DNA of 64,000 bases from the NCBI GenBank assembly GCA_018241685.1, contig JAFEDJ010000067.1:1-64000 (forward strand), written 5' to 3'. The stretch is from Pseudomonadota bacterium. Lineage in GTDB: Bacteria > Pseudomonadota > Gammaproteobacteria > Burkholderiales > Rhodocyclaceae. Positions 52,671-62,630 of the stretch are shown here, piece after piece. The notes below the pieces were generated by a model, which was given only the letters and a program-made list of their open reading frames with translations, was not told where the DNA came from and did not search any database. The position numbers were made by a program, and so were the translations under genes. The first letter of the stretch is position 1. Every line of letters begins with the position of its first letter.

Positions 52671-55600
52671 TCAAGGCCCGTACGCTGCAAACCAGCTACC
52701 TACATGATTCTCTAGAATGAAACCGTTATGAACCCATTTCTGCAAGGCACGCCCGGCTTCGCGTAATGCCGCAGGCTCGGCGAGCTGTTCCCGGATCGTG
52801 GTGATCCACTTTTGCGGGTCGTTGGGCAGGCGGGTAACAGGGGCATTTTGGTAAGGATAAATGTCGGTGCAGATCACCGGCCAGCCCATGGCTCCATATT
52901 CAAGAAGGCGCAGGTTGCTCTTGGCCTCATTGAAGGGATTGATGTCCAGTGGAGCAATGGCGAGGTCGAGATCGAGTCGGGCCAGTGCTTTCGGGTAGGC
53001 CTGGAAATCGCGTTCGAAGTCGTGATACTCGTGGATGAAGGGCCTTAGCTGGGGGGGGCACATGCCCATGAAGATCCAGTCCACTTCATCGGCGAGGGCT
53101 TCCACCACCGCGTAGATCAGTTCGAGGTCCCCTTGATGCTGCTGGGCGCCGGCCCAGCCGACCCGGGGCTTCACGCGCGGCCGGCGTGGCGGCTCCACGT
53201 TCCCCCAATGTGACCATTCCAGGCAGTTGGGCATGATCCGGATGTCCTCGATCATGTCCGCCCACGAGTCGGCCAGTGGTTGCGTGCTGACGACCAGGCG
53301 GTCGACTTGGGAGAGATTCTTGCGCAGGCGGAAGCGTCCATCCTTGTAGCCGGATTTGTAGGACGGATGCTTTCTGGGCAGATCGGTGACGAGGTCGTCG
53401 ATGGTGAGGATCTGTCGTAGCCTGGGCAGGTAACGGGAATACCGCTCCAGTGCGTCGCTTTGGCCGGCATCCAGAGGTTGGTGGAGGATCAAGACGTCGG
53501 GAGCGGCACGGGCCAGTTCGATAGGCGAGAGAATCCGTGTCGTGAATGCCTGGGGAGACTCGCAGATCATCGTCTGGGCCAGGCCGGCATGACTGATTGC
53601 ACGTAGCGGGGCACGCAAGCGGTACTCGCCTGCGCCGCCGGAGACCGGGGCGGCCAGGATGCGCGGTCGGTCGTGAAATTGGAGATCCCAGTCGATGGGG
53701 GCCACATGCTCCGGCTTGAAAGGGTCGAGCAGACTCAGATGGCGGTTGTAGGCGGGGTCGTGTGAAAGTTGAGGCAGCCAGCGTTGGAGCAGGGTCTCGT
53801 TGGCCTGCTGGGTGACCAGCAGGTCAGCCAGTTTGTTTTCGAGCTTCTGTTGGCGGGCTTGGACAGAGACGCCTCCGTAATGAACCAGTGCGGAGTAGGG
53901 GGTCCAGACGACCTTGTAGGCCTTCTCGCCGGCTCGCAGGCACAGATCGAGTGCTCCATGGATGATGGGGAAGTCTGAGGCATTGATGCCGCCCAGTTGG
54001 TCGAACACTTCTTTGCGAACCAGCAAGGCCGAGCCGCTGGCTGCGCTGACGTTCTGATCACACAGGGCGCGGCCCATGTAGCCGGGGTCGGTCAGCTCCA
54101 GCTGGTTGAACGGGTTGCCCACCGGAGCATTGAATCCCAGAATCCACGCGCCCTGTTGTACCTTGGCGGTTTCGGGGTAGGTGAGGCGGGGCGCCACGAT
54201 GGCGACCTCGGGGCGCTGGGCGATGGCCATCAGCCGGTCCAGCCAGTCGTCCTGGACGATATGCAGATCGTTATCGAGGAACAGCAGATAGTCTCCCCGG
54301 GCTGCTGCCGCACCGGTGTTGGCGCAGTGGGCCCAGTTGAAATCAACGGGCAAGGGGATCACGCGGGCGTGCTGCTCATCTGCCAGGTGGGCCAGGTAGC
54401 GGAGCGTATCCGGGTCGGTGCTGCCGTTATCGATGACGATGATCTCGACGTTCGGGTAACGGGTCCGCTCCCGGAGGCTGTCGAGCAGAGGCCGCAGATA
54501 TTCTTCCCGGTCGCGGGTCGGGATGATGATGCTGACCAGAGGTTGGGTTTCCCAGAGGTAATGAACCCGGCGGGTGCCGAAGAGCGCGCCGTCCAGGACC
54601 TCTGCCTTGAGCCCGCGGCGCTGCAGATGATCGGTGAGTGCCGCCTTTTCGGTCTCCGGCTGCATCGCGCGTCGGGAGGCACGTGGCAAGTGGGCCAGTA
54701 CGTGGTCGATATGGCCGACGCTTGTTTCGCCGCTGTGGTCGAGGATGCGCAGCGTCAGGTCGTAGTTTTCTGCGCCCCGGTGTTCGCCGTAGCGCCCGGC
54801 CGAAAGAAATGCCTGTTTTTCGGCGAGCACGAAGCTGCCGAAATAAGCTTGGGCGCGCAGCAGATCCAGATTCAGATCGGGCTTGAAGAGTGGCTCCGTG
54901 TAACCGCCATCTGTTTCTCGGGTGTCTTCGTCGCAATAGATCAGACGCCATTCCGGCCTGGCATTGATACGGTCGGCGATGATCTGCAAGGCTTGTGGCT
55001 CGAGGGTCAGGCCGGGCTCTATGCGGGCCAGCCAGGTCCCGGGAGAAGCCGCGGCCATTTCGTCGATCACGTAGTCGATGTGTGCGACGTCGCGTAGCGC
55101 CAGCCACTGGATGTTCGGGATTTCGGAGAGTCCTTCCGGTGCGTCGACGCCGGTGACCACTGTGAGCAGCCATTCCGGATACAACTGCGCGGCGAAGCTG
55201 TCGATCGTGTCGGCCAGTAAGGATTCCTCGCCAGGATGGAGCGCCATCAGCAGGTGAATGCCTGGCCGTTGATGCCACTTGAGCGTCATGCGCTCGGCGA
55301 GTAGCTCCGCATCGATCTCCCGCATCGATGTACGCGAACGCCACAGGGCATAACGCTTGTCATCGCTGGCTGTCTTGGGGAGCTTGTCGGAATCTGAAGC
55401 GGAGGTGGGTTGCCCCACGGTGGGGTTTCGCAGGTAATTTGGGTCGGAGCAGAGGGCCAGTGCTTCGGTGAGCGAGGCAGCCTTCACGCTGCCAGGTATG
55501 TACCTCGGGGAGAAGCGGGTGGTCTCGAATTCGGGAAATTTTTCGCAGAAGCGCTTTTCGTAGTGTTGCCAATCCCTTTCGTCGGGGGCCGAGGTGCTTC

Positions 55601-56237
55601 CGTAGACGAGCAGCAATTCCTTCATGACCCCGACGCGAAGTCCGGCCCGGTGGCAGCGATAGGTGAAGTCGGTATCGTATAGTTGGGCGCCGTCGAAGGC
55701 GTTGCTGTCGAACCTTACGCGGGCGAAGACTTCCTTCTTGGCGGCGATGAATACGCCGTCAAGGGCCTGGACCTCGATGTGGAGGACATCGCCGGTATCG
55801 TAGTAGGTGACCGAGAACGGCGCATCCGCGTTCCCTACCGGGCCTTGGATCAACAGGCCGGCCAGATTGGCGGCGCCGCTGTCGGGCCAGTGCGTCGCCT
55901 TCAGGGCGGTGGGCCCGGCGACGCCGATCAGGTCGAATTCCTGCAAGCCCTTGTGCAGAACGTCGTCCAGTGTGTCCTGGCACAGGATGTCGATGTCGTC
56001 CTGGCAAAGCACGATGGTTTCGAAACGGGCTTGCGCGACGCCCCGGGTGTAGCCCTCGGCAAGGCATTTCGCGTCACTGATGCGCAGGATTTCGTTGTCC
56101 GAGGTGCAGATTTCGCCAATGCGGCGACTGATATACGCAAACTTGTCGTCATCGGTCGAGCAGATGACGAAGCTGACATTGCGATCTGTCGGCACCGGCA
56201 GGCGGCCGGAGGTTCGGGAGGGAGGCGCGTGGTCCAT
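52671..56237 (-). CDS. 1188-residue multi-domain glycosyltransferase
   Basis: Domains in order: N-terminal GT2-like segment (about 20-240, VSFVICSTDDDK, CQDDIDI); degenerate GT-A (about 325-560) with ATP-free DxD-like YCDEDTRE; canonical GT2 (about 565-800, VSIIIPTRDREEYLRPL, FLDNDLHI DxD); C-terminal GT-B-like half (about 860-1188, GAGEYRLRAPLRA ... NLRLLEYGAMGWPVI). Such giant transferases build O-antigens or glycosylate flagellin. It stands immediately upstream of fliC on the same strand, and downstream of the CDP-sugar genes. Acceptor not known. Confidence 0.85.
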   Translation of the reverse strand: MDHAPPSRTSGRLPVPTDRNVSFVICSTDDDKFAYISRRIGEICTSDNEILRISDAKCLAEGYTRGVAQARFETIVLCQDDIDILCQDTLDDVLHKGLQEFDLIGVAGPTALKATHWPDSGAANLAGLLIQGPVGNADAPFSVTYYDTGDVLHIEVQALDGVFIAAKKEVFARVRFDSNAFDGAQLYDTDFTYRCHRAGLRVGVMKELLLVYGSTSAPDERDWQHYEKRFCEKFPEFETTRFSPRYIPGSVKAASLTEALALCSDPNYLRNPTVGQPTSASDSDKLPKTASDDKRYALWRSRTSMREIDAELLAERMTLKWHQRPGIHLLMALHPGEESLLADTIDSFAAQLYPEWLLTVVTGVDAPEGLSEIPNIQWLALRDVAHIDYVIDEMAAASPGTWLARIEPGLTLEPQALQIIADRINARPEWRLIYCDEDTRETDGGYTEPLFKPDLNLDLLRAQAYFGSFVLAEKQAFLSAGRYGEHRGAENYDLTLRILDHSGETSVGHIDHVLAHLPRASRRAMQPETEKAALTDHLQRRGLKAEVLDGALFGTRRVHYLWETQPLVSIIIPTRDREEYLRPLLDSLRERTRYPNVEIIVIDNGSTDPDTLRYLAHLADEQHARVIPLPVDFNWAHCANTGAAAARGDYLLFLDNDLHIVQDDWLDRLMAIAQRPEVAIVAPRLTYPETAKVQQGAWILGFNAPVGNPFNQLELTDPGYMGRALCDQNVSAASGSALLVRKEVFDQLGGINASDFPIIHGALDLCLRAGEKAYKVVWTPYSALVHYGGVSVQARQQKLENKLADLLVTQQANETLLQRWLPQLSHDPAYNRHLSLLDPFKPEHVAPIDWDLQFHDRPRILAAPVSGGAGEYRLRAPLRAISHAGLAQTMICESPQAFTTRILSPIELARAAPDVLILHQPLDAGQSDALERYSRYLPRLRQILTIDDLVTDLPRKHPSYKSGYKDGRFRLRKNLSQVDRLVVSTQPLADSWADMIEDIRIMPNCLEWSHWGNVEPPRRPRVKPRVGWAGAQQHQGDLELIYAVVEALADEVDWIFMGMCPPQLRPFIHEYHDFERDFQAYPKALARLDLDLAIAPLDINPFNEAKSNLRLLEYGAMGWPVICTDIYPYQNAPVTRLPNDPQKWITTIREQLAEPAALREAGRALQKWVHNGFILENHVGSWFAAYGP

Positions 56238-56310
56238 GATGTGAGCGGGGAAACAATGTCTGCGGAAAGTGGGGCCGCGGGTACTTACTGCGAATCCGGG
56301 GGCGTAGTCG

Positions 56311-57093
56311 TCAGGAGATCCGTTTCAGGTAGCCGTCCGGTGCAACGGTGAGCACGAGCTTCTGATGAATGCTTCGATCGATCTCGAATTCCGGGTGTGT
56401 TTTCAGGTATTCGTGGACGGCCGTCTTGGGGTTGTCACCGGGGCCCCAGGGGCGATCAGGAAACATGGATTTGGGCATGTCCTCGATGATCGTGTCGAAG
56501 ACCACGCAATAGCTGTCCTTGCTGGCGAGGGGCGCATAGGCATTCAGCTCGGCCAGAACGTGCTCATGGGTGTGGTTGCTGTCGAGGCATACGAGGATGC
56601 GTTCATGCTTCGCGGCGATGGCGCTGACCTGCTCGATGACCTCGGGCGAGGTGCTGGAGCCTTCGATCATCCGGATACGGGAGTACATGGGGTGGGCTTC
56701 GATGGCGGCTCTGTTGTGAGCCCTGATGTCGATGTCCACACCGAGTACTTCGCGGCGGGAATTGCGTGGATCGAGCATCTGTCCGGATTCGATGGCATCG
56801 GACAGGTCGAGAAGTGCCAGCATGGAGGCACTGAAAACAAGCGATCCGCCGTGGGCGATGCCGGTCTCGATGATCAGGTCGGGTTTGACCGACCAGATCA
56901 GCTCCTGCATCGCAACGATGTCCTGCGGGTACTGGATGATGGGACGGCTGAGCCAGCGGAAATTGTAGGTGTATTTACTCGCCGCGCTCCGATTGACCCA
57001 CTGGCTGGTCATGTCGTGAAGGAGATCATCGCTGGATAAAGCCGCGATGTTCTCCACGACCTCATCCTGAAACTGCTCGCTCAAATTCTTCAA
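56311..57093 (-). CDS. Cephalosporin-hydroxylase-family (CmcI-like) methyltransferase
   Basis: 260 residues. Residues about 65-100 read LIWSVKPDLIIETGIAHGGSLVF, the SAM-binding region of CmcI, and VLGVDIDIRAHNR. In polysaccharide loci these proteins most likely methylate sugars. The ATG overlaps the acyltransferase stop (ATGA). Confidence 0.82.
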   Translation of the reverse strand: MKNLSEQFQDEVVENIAALSSDDLLHDMTSQWVNRSAASKYTYNFRWLSRPIIQYPQDIVAMQELIWSVKPDLIIETGIAHGGSLVFSASMLALLDLSDAIESGQMLDPRNSRREVLGVDIDIRAHNRAAIEAHPMYSRIRMIEGSSTSPEVIEQVSAIAAKHERILVCLDSNHTHEHVLAELNAYAPLASKDSYCVVFDTIIEDMPKSMFPDRPWGPGDNPKTAVHEYLKTHPEFEIDRSIHQKLVLTVAPDGYLKRIS

Positions 57094-57740
57094 TTCATTT
57101 CTCCTTCATTGATTCTTATGATCTTGGCGGGGTTTCCAACGACGACTGCAAAATCCGGAACGTCTTTGGTCACGACCGAGCCTGCACCGATAGTTGCCCA
57201 TCGGCCGATCTTTATGCGCGGCAGGATCGTTGCGTTGGTGCCGATGAAGGTGCCGTCCCCAATAGAGCAGCACCCGGAAACGCTGACGGCGTGGGCAATG
57301 AATACGGATTGGCCGATTTTCGATTCATGTCCGATGACGGCGCCCATGTGGATGCTGCTGTTGTCGCCGACCTCCACTTCCGCCTGAAGAATCACGGATT
57401 CCTGCAGGTACAGGCCGACCCCGATTGTGGTCATCGTCAAATCAATGTTCGGATGGATCAGGTTGGTCAATTTCCCGCCTGCGGCCAGAATCTCCAATGT
57501 GGTTTGATGGCGTACCTTGGTACTGCCGGTGATCAGATTCACGAAGCCGACATCGTCACCTTTCAGGGATTCAACCAGTTCCAGCCCGCCGAGAACGGGA
57601 ATTCCAAAAAAATCGGTCCCTTTCTTGGTCTGGTCATTGTCAAGCATCCCTGCAAAATGGACGTTTGGAATAGCCCGTTGAACCGCTCTCACCATGCGGA
57701 TGGTTTCCGGATTTGCAGCGCCCAGCATATAGATCTTCAT
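57090..57740 (-). CDS. PglD/NeuD-like sugar acyltransferase (left-handed beta-helix)
   Basis: 216 residues. N-terminal Rossmann-like domain (MKIYMLGAANPETIRMV), C-terminal hexapeptide repeats (VEVGDNSSIHMGAVIGHESKIGQSVFIAHAV), and catalytic His in IGHES. Adds an acetyl or other acyl group to the amino sugar made by the DegT enzyme upstream. Coupled to the CmcI-like gene. Confidence 0.88.
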   Translation of the reverse strand: MKIYMLGAANPETIRMVRAVQRAIPNVHFAGMLDNDQTKKGTDFFGIPVLGGLELVESLKGDDVGFVNLITGSTKVRHQTTLEILAAGGKLTNLIHPNIDLTMTTIGVGLYLQESVILQAEVEVGDNSSIHMGAVIGHESKIGQSVFIAHAVSVSGCCSIGDGTFIGTNATILPRIKIGRWATIGAGSVVTKDVPDFAVVVGNPAKIIRINEGEMN

Positions 57741-57883
57741 GGCGTCTTGACCTTTGCAGAGTGTTGAACAGAAGGGTGTCGCGTCGCAGTACTCGTGTTA
57801 TTTCCGGGATTGTAGGTGCAGGATGGTGCGAGACTCAGATGAACGGCATTTTCCCAATCATCCTCAGCCTGCCGCCGATGCCG

Positions 57884-58993
57884 CTATTGACCCAGGCAGC
57901 GCAGGATGACCGCCGTGACTCGTTCTTGATCAATGCTCGTCATGTCATGGTAGCTGGGCAGATTGATCGCCCGCCCCGGAAGGTCGAAGGCGTTGGTGTT
58001 GCCGCGGCGTTCCTCGAAGGGTGGCAGGCTGGAGAGCGGATGGAAGAACACCCGGGCATCGATGTGGTCTGCCGCAAATGCACTTTGCAGCTGTTCGCGT
58101 GTGACCCCCGTTTCGGGAGCGAAGACGACCGTGGGCATCCAGGCGCCGTTGATGCTTCCTTCGGGTTCCGGATTCATGGCAAGCCCTGCGTGGGAAGACA
58201 GTGCGTTGCGGTAATCCGCAAGAATCTGGCGTTTGCGCGTTGTCAGTTCATCGATGCGCTGCATCTGGCCGTAGCCGATGGCCGCCTGAAGGTTCGACAT
58301 CTTGTATTTGAACCCGACTACCTCCGGCCAGAATTGCCGGCTTTGATTTCTCGCTCGCCCGTGATTGCTGAGGGTGAGGACGCGCTCGTAGAGTTCCGGG
58401 TCATTGGTGACGAACATGCCACCTTCACCGGTGGTGAGCGTCTTGGTGCCGTGGAACGAGAAGGTGCCGAAGCGGCCCATCGAACCGGCCCGCCGGCCAC
58501 GGTAGACCGAGCCGATGGCTTCGGCGGCGTCTTCGATGACGGGAATGCCGTGTTTTTCGCCGATGGCGAGCAGCCGGGGCATGTCGCACAGATTGCCGTA
58601 CAGATGGACGGCGACGATGGCCTTGGTGCGTGGGGTGATGGCCTGTTCGACCCTGTCCGGGTCGAGGCACCAGGAGTCGGGCAGGATGTCGACAAAGACC
58701 GGATGCGCTCCCAGATGAACGATCGGTGCCGCGCTGGCAATCCAGTTCGTGTCGGCGAGGATGACCTCATCGCCCAGCCCGATGCCGAGTGCCGCCATGC
58801 CCATGTGGAGGGCGCCGGTGCAGCTCGAGGTGGCGATTGCATACTTGACGCCCAGATGGGACTTGAAGGCGTCTTCGAAGCGCTGGATGTACTCATAGCA
58901 CCGTTCGCCCCAGCCATTGGCTGCCGCATCGCTTGCGTAGCCAATTTCCAGCTCGGTGATGGACGGCTTGGTGTAGTGAATGCGGGCGCTCAT
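57884..58993 (-). CDS. DegT/DnrJ/EryC1-family sugar aminotransferase
   Basis: 369 residues. PLP lysine K184 in SFHGTKTLTTGEGG, with D154 region VIEDAAEAIGS. The presence of lysine rather than histidine makes it an aminotransferase, not the RfbH-type 3-dehydrase. Sequence resembles perosamine synthases, suggesting C4 transamination of CDP-4-keto-6-deoxyhexose. Followed by a 143-base gap before the acyltransferase. Confidence 0.9.
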   Translation of the reverse strand: MSARIHYTKPSITELEIGYASDAAANGWGERCYEYIQRFEDAFKSHLGVKYAIATSSCTGALHMGMAALGIGLGDEVILADTNWIASAAPIVHLGAHPVFVDILPDSWCLDPDRVEQAITPRTKAIVAVHLYGNLCDMPRLLAIGEKHGIPVIEDAAEAIGSVYRGRRAGSMGRFGTFSFHGTKTLTTGEGGMFVTNDPELYERVLTLSNHGRARNQSRQFWPEVVGFKYKMSNLQAAIGYGQMQRIDELTTRKRQILADYRNALSSHAGLAMNPEPEGSINGAWMPTVVFAPETGVTREQLQSAFAADHIDARVFFHPLSSLPPFEERRGNTNAFDLPGRAINLPSYHDMTSIDQERVTAVILRCLGQ

Positions 58994-60213
58994 GTGATTT
59001 CCAGGTGCGGAACTGCCGTGACGAATTGCGTTCCCCGGGCGGCGAGATGGTGGTTTTGTGCCTTGACCTCAGCCGCGATGTTCCAGGGCAGGATGATCAG
59101 GAAATCGAGGTCGCACTCACACAAGCGGTCGGGGGACAGAATCGGAATATGGCTGCCCGGCAGGAATTTGCCCTGCTTGGCTTTGGCCGCATCGCATACG
59201 AAGGGCAGCAGGTCGGGCTTGATGCCGGCGTAGTTGAGCAGGGTGTTGCCCTTGGCTGCGGCGCCATAGGCGGCGAGCTTGCGGCCGGCGCGTTTCTGCT
59301 CGATCAGGAAACTGAGGAAGTCGTCCTTGATGCGGTTGGCCCGTACCTGGAAGTCCTGATAGAGCGCCAAGCTGCGCAGGCCACGTCGTTCTTCCTCGGC
59401 GAGCAGGGCAGCGACTGCCGGCAATGTCGGGAACGATGCGTCGGTGTGGCAGGCGAAGACCCGCAGGCTGCCGCCATGAGTGGATAGCTCCTCCACGTCG
59501 TAAATACGCAGTCCGGCCGCTTGGAGGATTCTCTGCGTGGTGTATAGCGACAGGTAGGAGAAGTGCTCGTGATAGACCGTATCGAACTGCACGTGTTCGA
59601 TCAGGCGCATCAGGTGCGGGAATTCGAGCGTGATGGTGCCGCTGGGGCGGAGCGCCGTCTTGAGTCCGTGGGCGAAGTCATTGATGTCCGGGACATGGGC
59701 GAACACATTGTTGCCGACGATCAGGTCTGCCTGTTGCCCCGAGGAGGCGAGCTGGCCGGCCAGGCGTGAGTCGAAAAAATCGCGCAGGACCGGGATGCCG
59801 AGGGCCTCGGCGGCGGCGGCCGTGCTGGCAGTCGGTTCGATTCCCAGGCACGGGATGCCGGCGGCCACGAAATTCCTGAGCAGGTAACCGTCGTTGGAGG
59901 CGATCTCGAGAACCAGGCTGTTGCTGTCGAGGTGCAGCCGTCGGGTCATGGCTTCCGCGTATCGTGCCGCATGGGCCAGCCAACTGCTGGAGGTGCTGGA
60001 GAAGTACGCATACTGTTCATCGAACAGTTCGCTGCTGTCGGTGTAATCCTCGGTCTGGACCAGCCAGCACTCCCCGCAGACGTGGGTGCGGAGCGGATAG
60101 TATTTTTCGGGGCGAGTCAGATCGGCCGTCGTCAGGTAGGCATTGGACGGGGGAGAGAAGCCGAGGTCGACAAAAGGATGGGTCAGCGGTGAGGCGCAGT
60201 GACGGCATTTCAT
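58990..60213 (-). CDS. NDP-sugar C-methyltransferase (TylCIII-like)
   Basis: 407 residues. Zn site C3-x2-C6 ... C46-x2-C49, central SAM domain with LEIASNDGYLLRNFV, and the C-terminal Methyltransf_14 domain (YGAAAKGNTLLNYAG). These three domains are typical of 3-C-methyltransferases for 4-keto-sugars. GTG/ATG overlaps on both ends. Confidence 0.88.
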   Translation of the reverse strand: MKCRHCASPLTHPFVDLGFSPPSNAYLTTADLTRPEKYYPLRTHVCGECWLVQTEDYTDSSELFDEQYAYFSSTSSSWLAHAARYAEAMTRRLHLDSNSLVLEIASNDGYLLRNFVAAGIPCLGIEPTASTAAAAEALGIPVLRDFFDSRLAGQLASSGQQADLIVGNNVFAHVPDINDFAHGLKTALRPSGTITLEFPHLMRLIEHVQFDTVYHEHFSYLSLYTTQRILQAAGLRIYDVEELSTHGGSLRVFACHTDASFPTLPAVAALLAEEERRGLRSLALYQDFQVRANRIKDDFLSFLIEQKRAGRKLAAYGAAAKGNTLLNYAGIKPDLLPFVCDAAKAKQGKFLPGSHIPILSPDRLCECDLDFLIILPWNIAAEVKAQNHHLAARGTQFVTAVPHLEIT

Positions 60214-60770
60214 GGCTTGATTCCGGCAAATCCTTCGGTCAGCGGCGGGTGGTCCTGATCTCTCGCCGAAAGCTCGGTGATTGGCAGAGGCCAGGGGATC
60301 GCCAGTCGCGGGTCTTCTGCATGGAGGCCATCCTCCGCGGCAGGAGCATAGGCGGCCGAGTGGCAATACAGCATTTCGACATCGTCGCTCAGGGTCTGGA
60401 AACCGTGGGCAAAGCCCTCGGGCAGCAGCAGTGCGCGGCCGTTATCGGCCGAGAGCTTTTCCGCGTGCCAGTGCAGAAAGCTTGCCGAGCTGCGGCGCAG
60501 ATCCACCGCCACGTCCCACACCTCGCCGCGGATGCAGCGGACCAGCTTCATCTCGGCGTGGGGCGGGTGCTGGAAATGGAGGCCGCGTACAGTGCCGCGC
60601 CGGGCCGTGTAGGTGTGGTTGATCTGGGCTATCGGTTTGCTCCAGCCGGCGCTCAGCAGTTCCTCCGCGCAGAAGAGGCGCGTGAGGAAACCGCGTGCAT
60701 CGCCGATGCGCTGCGCTTCGACGAGCTTCAGTCCGTCCAGCGGCAGGGGCGTGATCGTCAGCCGGTTCAT
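60210..60770 (-). CDS. dTDP/CDP-4-keto-6-deoxyhexose 3,5-epimerase (RmlC-like)
   Basis: 186 residues. Cupin core with GLHFQHPPHAE (conserved H in RGLHFQ), KLVRCIRGEVWDVAVDLR and LLPEGFAHGFQ. Catalytic His/Asp/Tyr pattern of RmlC is recognisable. Acts on the RfbG product here. Overlaps both neighbours. Confidence 0.88.
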   Translation of the reverse strand: MNRLTITPLPLDGLKLVEAQRIGDARGFLTRLFCAEELLSAGWSKPIAQINHTYTARRGTVRGLHFQHPPHAEMKLVRCIRGEVWDVAVDLRRSSASFLHWHAEKLSADNGRALLLPEGFAHGFQTLSDDVEMLYCHSAAYAPAAEDGLHAEDPRLAIPWPLPITELSARDQDHPPLTEGFAGIKP

Positions 60771-61825
60771 GCCGCCGCCTCCCATGCGGCAATGTCGGCG
60801 GCGCACAGCGCTCGCGTATCGGCGCCGTCGCGTTGGGCGCGGTACCACGCCATCGTGTGCTGGACGGCGTCGTCGATGTGCCAGTGCGGCCGAAAGCCGA
60901 GAAGGCTTTGAGCCTTGGCGGAGTCCAGGCTCAGCAGGCCGGCTTCATGGGGGCCGGCGGGGCTTGCGCCGTAGCGGACATCCCCGCCGGCGTAGGCCTT
61001 CCGAGCGAGTTCGATCACGTCGCGCACACTCGCGACATCTGCCGTTGCGGGGCCGAAGTTGTAGGCACCGGCCAGTTCGGGCCGATCCCAGAGATGGTGG
61101 GCCAGGGCCAGATAGCCGGCGAGGGCGTCGAGGACGTGCTGCCAGGGGCGGACGGCGTCGGGGTTGCGGATGTCGAGTGTCTGCCCGCTCTGCCAGGCGC
61201 GCACGGCATCGGGAAGCAGGCGATCTTCCGACCAGTCGCCGCCGCCGATCACATTGCCGGCGCGTGCGCTTGCGACCGCCGTGCCGTGTGCCCGCAGGAA
61301 CGCGTCGCGGTAGCTGGCAATGACCAGCTCGCTGGCGGCCTTGCTGGCGCTGTAGGGATCATGTCCGCCGAGTGCGTCGATCTCCCGGTAGGGCCATGGC
61401 CATTCTTCGTTGCGATAGACCTTGTCCGTCGTGATCATCACCGCGACGCGCAGTCCGTCGACCTGGCGCAAGGCGTCCAGGAGGTGAGCCGTCCCGAGCA
61501 CGTTGCTCGAGAAGGTCGCGAGGGGATCCCGGTAGCTGGCGCGTACCAGTGGTTGGGCCGCCAGGTGGAAAACGATCTCGGGCCGGGCCTCGTGGACCAA
61601 GGCGGCAAGGGCGGCTGCATCGCGGATGTCGCAGAAATGGCTGCGGCCGTGTTTCTCGCCCTCGTTGAGCGTGAACAGGCTGGGAGCGCTCTCGGGAGGC
61701 AGGCTGACGCCCGTGAGCTCCGCACCGAGTCGCTCCAGCCAGAGGGCCAGCCAGCTGCCCTTGAAACCGCTGTGGCCGGTCAGCAGGACCCGCTTGCCGC
61801 GCCAGAAGTCCGGCCTGGGAATCAC
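60767..61825 (-). CDS. rfbG: CDP-glucose 4,6-dehydratase
   Basis: 352 residues from GTG. GHSGFKGSWLALWLE NAD motif, ITTDKVY and catalytic PYSASK. Converts CDP-glucose to CDP-4-keto-6-deoxyglucose. The GTG overlaps the rfbF stop. Confidence 0.94.
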   Translation of the reverse strand: MIPRPDFWRGKRVLLTGHSGFKGSWLALWLERLGAELTGVSLPPESAPSLFTLNEGEKHGRSHFCDIRDAAALAALVHEARPEIVFHLAAQPLVRASYRDPLATFSSNVLGTAHLLDALRQVDGLRVAVMITTDKVYRNEEWPWPYREIDALGGHDPYSASKAASELVIASYRDAFLRAHGTAVASARAGNVIGGGDWSEDRLLPDAVRAWQSGQTLDIRNPDAVRPWQHVLDALAGYLALAHHLWDRPELAGAYNFGPATADVASVRDVIELARKAYAGGDVRYGASPAGPHEAGLLSLDSAKAQSLLGFRPHWHIDDAVQHTMAWYRAQRDGADTRALCAADIAAWEAAA

Positions 61826-62595
61826 GACCAGACCTTCCAGGGCGCCTTGCCGGAATGCCAGAGATCTTCCAGAAAGTTCTTGTCGCGCAGCGTGTCCATC
61901 GGATGCCAGAAGCCGCGGTGTTCGAAGGCCATCATTTCACCGTCCTGGGCCAGTCGGGTCAGAGGAGCGCCTTCCCAGCTGCACTGGTCGTTGTCGATGT
62001 AGTCGAGACACTTTGGCGAGAGCACGAAGAAGCCGCCATTGATGAGACCGCCGTCACCGCGGGGCTTCTCGATGAAGCTCGTGACCTGATTGCCATTGCA
62101 CTCCAGGGCGCCGTAGCGGCCGGGTGGCAGCACTGCCGTCACGGTGGCGAGCTTGCCGTGCTGGCGATGGAAGTCGATGGAGGCCTGGATGTCGAGGTCG
62201 CTGACCCCGTCGCCGTAGGTGAAGCAGAAGGCCTCGTCGTCCTTGACGTAGTCGGCCACGCGTTTCAGGCGACCGCCGGTGAGGGTGTCTTCCCCCGTAT
62301 CGATCAGGGTCACCCGCCAGGGCTCCGCTTTCTTGTGATGCACTTCCATGCGGTTTTCTGCCATGTCGAAGGTGACGTCCGACATGTAAAGAAAATAGTT
62401 GGCGAAATACTCCTTGATCACGTAGCCCTTGTAGCCGCAGCAGATCACGAATTCATTGACCCCGTGGGCGGCGTAGATCTTCATGACATGCCAGAGAATC
62501 GGCTTGCCGCCGATGTCGATCATCGGCTTGGGTTTGAGGTGGGTTTCCTCGGAAATGCGTGTGCCCAAGCCGCCGGCCAGAATGACTGCCTTCAT
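61822..62595 (-). CDS. rfbF: Glucose-1-phosphate cytidylyltransferase
   Basis: 257 residues. LAGGLGTRISEETHLKPKPMI is the defining motif, with KP.. and FTYGDGVSD. Makes CDP-glucose from CTP and glucose-1-phosphate; first step of the pathway. Confidence 0.96.
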   Translation of the reverse strand: MKAVILAGGLGTRISEETHLKPKPMIDIGGKPILWHVMKIYAAHGVNEFVICCGYKGYVIKEYFANYFLYMSDVTFDMAENRMEVHHKKAEPWRVTLIDTGEDTLTGGRLKRVADYVKDDEAFCFTYGDGVSDLDIQASIDFHRQHGKLATVTAVLPPGRYGALECNGNQVTSFIEKPRGDGGLINGGFFVLSPKCLDYIDNDQCSWEGAPLTRLAQDGEMMAFEHRGFWHPMDTLRDKNFLEDLWHSGKAPWKVWS

Positions 62596-62630
62596 GGATG
62601 GTCCTTGATCAAAATCCTGCGCCTGGTGAG

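Noticed and set aside
57884..58993. RfbH-type 3-dehydrase
   Set aside because: The active-site residue is lysine (K184), as in aminotransferases, not the histidine of 3-dehydrases.
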